From: Competibacteraceae bacterium UBA3908
GTDB taxonomy: Bacteria > Pseudomonadota > Gammaproteobacteria > Competibacterales > Competibacteraceae
Direction of reading: 5' to 3'
NCBI GenBank assembly: GCA_002391525.1
Contig: DGFE01000166.1
Location: 1 to 7,652, forward strand
DNA length: 7,652 nucleotides
Numbering within the stretch: the stretch's first letter is position 1; every line of letters begins with the position of its first letter. The translations under genes were made by a program, and so were the position numbers. A model generated the notes under the pieces. It ran no database searches, was not told the origin of the DNA, and worked only from the letters and a program-made list of their open reading frames with translations. Positions 6,007 to 7,652 of this stretch are shown here, piece by piece.

Positions 6007-6309
6007 TTACCGGAACAGAGCTTCTTCAAGGTCGGACATCTTGCGGGCGACCCGGCCCGAATCCACCTGATACGCGCCGTCGGCGATGGCCTTGCGCAAG
6101 GCCGCGACCTTCGCTTCGTCGACCGGCGGTTCCTGTCCCGCCGTTTCCAGCTGGCGCAGGCTCAGGGAGCCTGGAGTCAGTCGGACTTGGTCGATCTCGC
6201 CGACCGGCTTGTCCGGCGGCGACGCCACGGACGCCGGGGCGGCCCGCTCCACGTGGCCACCGCCGCGAACAGGCGGGGAATACGTTCCGCTGATTGGATT
6301 GATGGCCAT
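6007..6309 (-). CDS. flgM: Anti-sigma-28 factor FlgM
   Basis: A 100-residue protein. FlgM binds FliA (sigma-28) and blocks late flagellar genes until the hook is complete, when FlgM is exported through the flagellum. The N-terminus begins MAINPISG, as is typical, and the first 60 residues are rich in Pro, Gly and Ser and probably disordered, as expected for a secreted anti-sigma factor. The conserved C-terminal helices that hold sigma-28 are clear: VDEAKVAALRKAIADGAYQVD (63-83) and SGRVARKMSDLEEALF (84-99). It lies 77 nt downstream of flgA with its own sigma-28 promoter, so FliA would drive its own inhibitor, as in Salmonella. flgN follows after 9 nt. Confidence 0.95.
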   Translation of the reverse strand: MAINPISGTYSPPVRGGGHVERAAPASVASPPDKPVGEIDQVRLTPGSLSLRQLETAGQEPPVDEAKVAALRKAIADGAYQVDSGRVARKMSDLEEALFR

Positions 6310-6347
6310 GATGGTAATCCATCCCGTTGGTTCAAGGTATGCCAGGC

Positions 6348-6374
6348 TTATCGGCCAGATTCCGGGAGACTTTA
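6348..6374 (-). promoter_or_regulatory. Sigma-28 (FliA) promoter of flgMN
   Basis: On the minus strand TAAAGTCT (-35, 6374-6367) is followed after exactly 11 bases by GCCGATAA (-10, 6355-6348). Compared with the enterobacterial consensus TAAAGTTT-N11-GCCGATAA, only one base differs. It fills the flgA-flgM gap, with transcription starting near 6341, some 30 nt before the flgM ATG. Confidence 0.9.
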
Positions 6375-6386
6375 ATGGAATTTCCG

Positions 6387-7097
6387 CTATCGGCCAACCT
6401 CGACCCGGCGATGGGCTGTCACCGTGCCTTCGACCACGCGCCTGGACGCTTCGTTGCGGACCCGCAGGCGTTCGCCCGGAGCGGCGTCGCTCAGGGCGAT
6501 GCCGCTGGAGCTCACCTCCATCCCGCCCTGTCGGATCACCAGGGTGACCGTTTCGCCCTGTTTGATCAGTGGCGCCGCCTTGACGGCCTGCGGCGGAATC
6601 ACCGCCCCCGCCGGCAGCGCGCGCCGCAACTGCTTGCCGATCAACCGTTCGGGTGCGGTTTCGTAACCGCCCGGCAGGACGGACAACTCGTGGCGCTCGG
6701 CCCGCAGATCGGCGGCGCTCAGCACGGTTCCCCTGGCCAGATGGTGGTTGGCCATCAGCACCCGGTCGAAAATCCGCACGCTGGCGCGTTGGTACACGGT
6801 CCAGCGGGGATTCGGGCAGCGCACGCCGACCGAGGTGTTGCCGACCGGTTTCGCGCCGCCGGGCAGAAAGGCTTCCAACTTCGCCTGGCAGTTCGGCAAC
6901 CGCAAGCGCGGGTCCAGCTCGTTCACTCGGATTTGCGGCGGCTCGGCCCGATCCCGATGTTGCGCCGACAGCAATTCATGAGCCTGCCGCTGGATCGTTT
7001 CCAGCGGCTGGATCGCCTCGTCGGCCAGCGCCCACGTTGGCGTCGCCAGCCCGCAGCAGACCGACAGGATTCCCGCAAACCAACGGCTCGTCCGCAT
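6387..7097 (-). CDS. flgA: Flagellar P-ring assembly chaperone FlgA
   Basis: A 236-residue periplasmic protein that assists FlgI polymerisation into the P-ring around the rod. The N-terminus is a signal peptide (MRTSRWF, hydrophobic core to about 23, cleavage likely after ALA at 25). The mature part begins with helix 28-45, then a beta domain containing Cys70 and Cys94, which could form a disulfide. The SAF-type domain covers about 110-175 (VLMANHHLARGTVLSAADL). The C-terminal signature follows: GETVTLVIRQGGMEVSSSGIALSDAAPGERLRVRN and VVEGTV (181-226). Length is normal for the family. The start at 7097 has a G-rich Shine-Dalgarno. It leads the flgA-flgM-flgN operon and is divergent from flgB, with its own sigma-54 promoter about 140 nt upstream. 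Confidence 0.95.
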   Translation of the reverse strand: MRTSRWFAGILSVCCGLATPTWALADEAIQPLETIQRQAHELLSAQHRDRAEPPQIRVNELDPRLRLPNCQAKLEAFLPGGAKPVGNTSVGVRCPNPRWTVYQRASVRIFDRVLMANHHLARGTVLSAADLRAERHELSVLPGGYETAPERLIGKQLRRALPAGAVIPPQAVKAAPLIKQGETVTLVIRQGGMEVSSSGIALSDAAPGERLRVRNEASRRVVEGTVTAHRRVEVGR

Positions 7098-7232
7098 TCG
7101 ATTACCCCCCGCATTGGAAAAGTCGGGTTTTCATGGCCGGGTTAAACGCAGTGAGGCCCAACATCTCGATAAGCATCGGTCAACACTCAATTTTTTCCCA
7201 AACCGCCCTTTCATGCCGAATAAGCGCGGCGA

Positions 7233-7248
7233 AGCAGATTACATGCCA
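7233..7248 (-). promoter_or_regulatory. Sigma-54 promoter of flgA
   Basis: Read on the minus strand, TGGCATGTAATCTGCT has the -24 GG (7247-7246) and -12 GC (7235-7234) 10 bases apart. Relative to TGGCACRNNNNTTGCW it differs at two positions (C to T at the sixth, T to C in the TTGC box). Transcription would start near 7222, leaving a leader of about 125 nt before flgA. Confidence 0.68.
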
Positions 7249-7293
7249 TCGCGCGCGACCGGCCATGATTGCGACATGACGCCTGCTGGTGAG

Positions 7294-7309
7294 CGGCATG
7301 TCATTTGCT
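7294..7309 (+). promoter_or_regulatory. Sigma-54 promoter of flgB
   Basis: CGGCATGTCATTTGCT has the -24 GG (7295-7296) and -12 GC (7307-7308) with the required 10-base gap, a full TTGCT box, and two departures from consensus (first T to C, sixth C to T). Start near 7320, leader about 87 nt. It is an inverted near-copy of the flgA promoter (14 of 17 bases including the flanking T). Confidence 0.75.
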
Positions 7310-7348
7310 TTACATCCAGCAGCATCCCGGGCGCGCCATGATTTCGAC

Positions 7349-7383
7349 AGTCGGCCCGGAGACGATTTTCCGTCAGAGTCGGC
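7349..7383 (+). repeat. Direct repeat AGTCGGC in the flgB leader
   Basis: AGTCGGC occurs at 7349-7355 and again at 7377-7383, 28 bp apart, downstream of the predicted flgB start. A short stem GACG/CGTC (7361-7364 / 7371-7374) lies between. The repeats might bind the sigma-54 activator; FleQ binds downstream of the start at some Pseudomonas flagellar promoters. Chance is a fair alternative for 7-mers. Confidence 0.25.
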
Positions 7384-7406
7384 TACCGCCACAGGAGTTA
7401 CAAAGC

Positions 7407-7652
7407 ATGGCCATCGGTTTTGAACGAGCCCTGAACGTTCACGCCCAGGCGCTGGAACTGCGCTCGCGGCGCGCCGAGATTCTGGCCGCCAATCTGGCCA
7501 ACGCGGATACCCCGAATTATCAGGCCCGCGACATCGACTTCAAGGCGGCCCTGGCCAGCCTGCAAGGCCGGGGAGAGGCGCTCAAGGCGACGCACGCCGC
7601 CCACCTCCAGGCCCGGCGCACCGCGTCCGGCGAGCTGCTTTACCGGACGCCG
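7407..7652 (+). CDS. flgB: Flagellar proximal rod protein FlgB (N-terminal part)
   Basis: The first 82 codons are present and the frame runs off the window end. FlgB forms the base of the rod, joining the MS-ring to the rest of the axial structure, and is exported without a cleaved signal. The N-terminus is diagnostic: MAIGFERALNVHAQALELRSRRAEILAANLANADTPNYQARDIDFKAAL, carrying the rod-protein motif NLANADTPNYQARDIDF (about 29-45). ATG 7407 is chosen from an AGGAG (7393-7397) 9 nt upstream and the family's usual start. It opens what is normally a long rod/hook operon (flgBCDEF...), here driven by a sigma-54 promoter. No disruption is seen in the part available. Confidence 0.96.
   Translation, partial: MAIGFERALNVHAQALELRSRRAEILAANLANADTPNYQARDIDFKAALASLQGRGEALKATHAAHLQARRTASGELLYRTP

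Noticed and set aside
6293..6325. Possible hairpin around the flgM start (GATGG / CCATC)
   Set aside because: Only 5 bp with competing pairings; no stronger than expected by chance.
6327..7145. 272-codon plus-strand frame opposite flgA
   Set aside because: It is antisense to a clear FlgA and crosses the sigma-28 promoter; no family features.
1..7652. CRISPR arrays, tRNA/rRNA genes, insertion sequences, attachment sites
   Set aside because: No repeat-spacer pattern, cloverleaf, transposase or terminal repeats were seen on either strand.

Overview
The window is GC-rich, densely coding DNA, most likely from a gammaproteobacterium. The support is a PatZ/Pat-type protein lysine acetyltransferase, the flgN-flgM-flgA / flgB layout, and a flagellar promoter hierarchy using both sigma-54 and sigma-28. 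A relative of the Competibacter group is possible, but the genus cannot be fixed from the sequence alone.

Layout. Positions 1-1099 (+): the C-terminal end of a membrane protein, overlapping by ATGA a secreted beta-propeller-like protein; neither has a recognised function. Positions 1129-4182 (-): an operon of pat (GNAT-fused, acyl-CoA-synthetase-like protein acetyltransferase, 882 aa) followed by a receiver-only response regulator (124 aa). The short pat/receiver junction is a 17-bp tandem duplication carrying two Shine-Dalgarno/ATG units. Positions 4183-4527 are intergenic and rich in regulatory signals. Positions 4528-5400 (+): a membrane-anchored GGDEF diguanylate cyclase. Positions 5401-5529: a convergent gap with nested stem-loops. 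Positions 5530-7097 (-): flgA, flgM and flgN. Positions 7098-7406: a divergent promoter region. From 7407 (+): the start of flgB, cut by the window end.

How the parts may work together. FlgA (P-ring chaperone), FlgM (anti-sigma-28), FlgN (FlgK/FlgL chaperone) and FlgB (proximal rod) are standard flagellar components. I find good sigma-54 promoters for flgA and flgB, and a nearly perfect sigma-28 promoter for flgMN. The same sigma-54 signature stands upstream of the diguanylate cyclase gene. It is preceded at enhancer distance by two GTCA-N6-TGAC dyads, one matching 12 of 14 positions of the FleQ box known from Pseudomonas. This suggests the cyclase belongs to the flagellar regulon and that its product, c-di-GMP, may feed back on a FleQ-like activator. 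The predicted sigma-70 promoter of the divergent pat gene uses the sigma-54 promoter as its spacer, so cyclase and acetyltransferase transcription may exclude each other. That wiring, plus the pairing of a lysine acetyltransferase with a lone receiver, is the most interesting content here. The promoter calls come from motif matching by eye and have not been tested.
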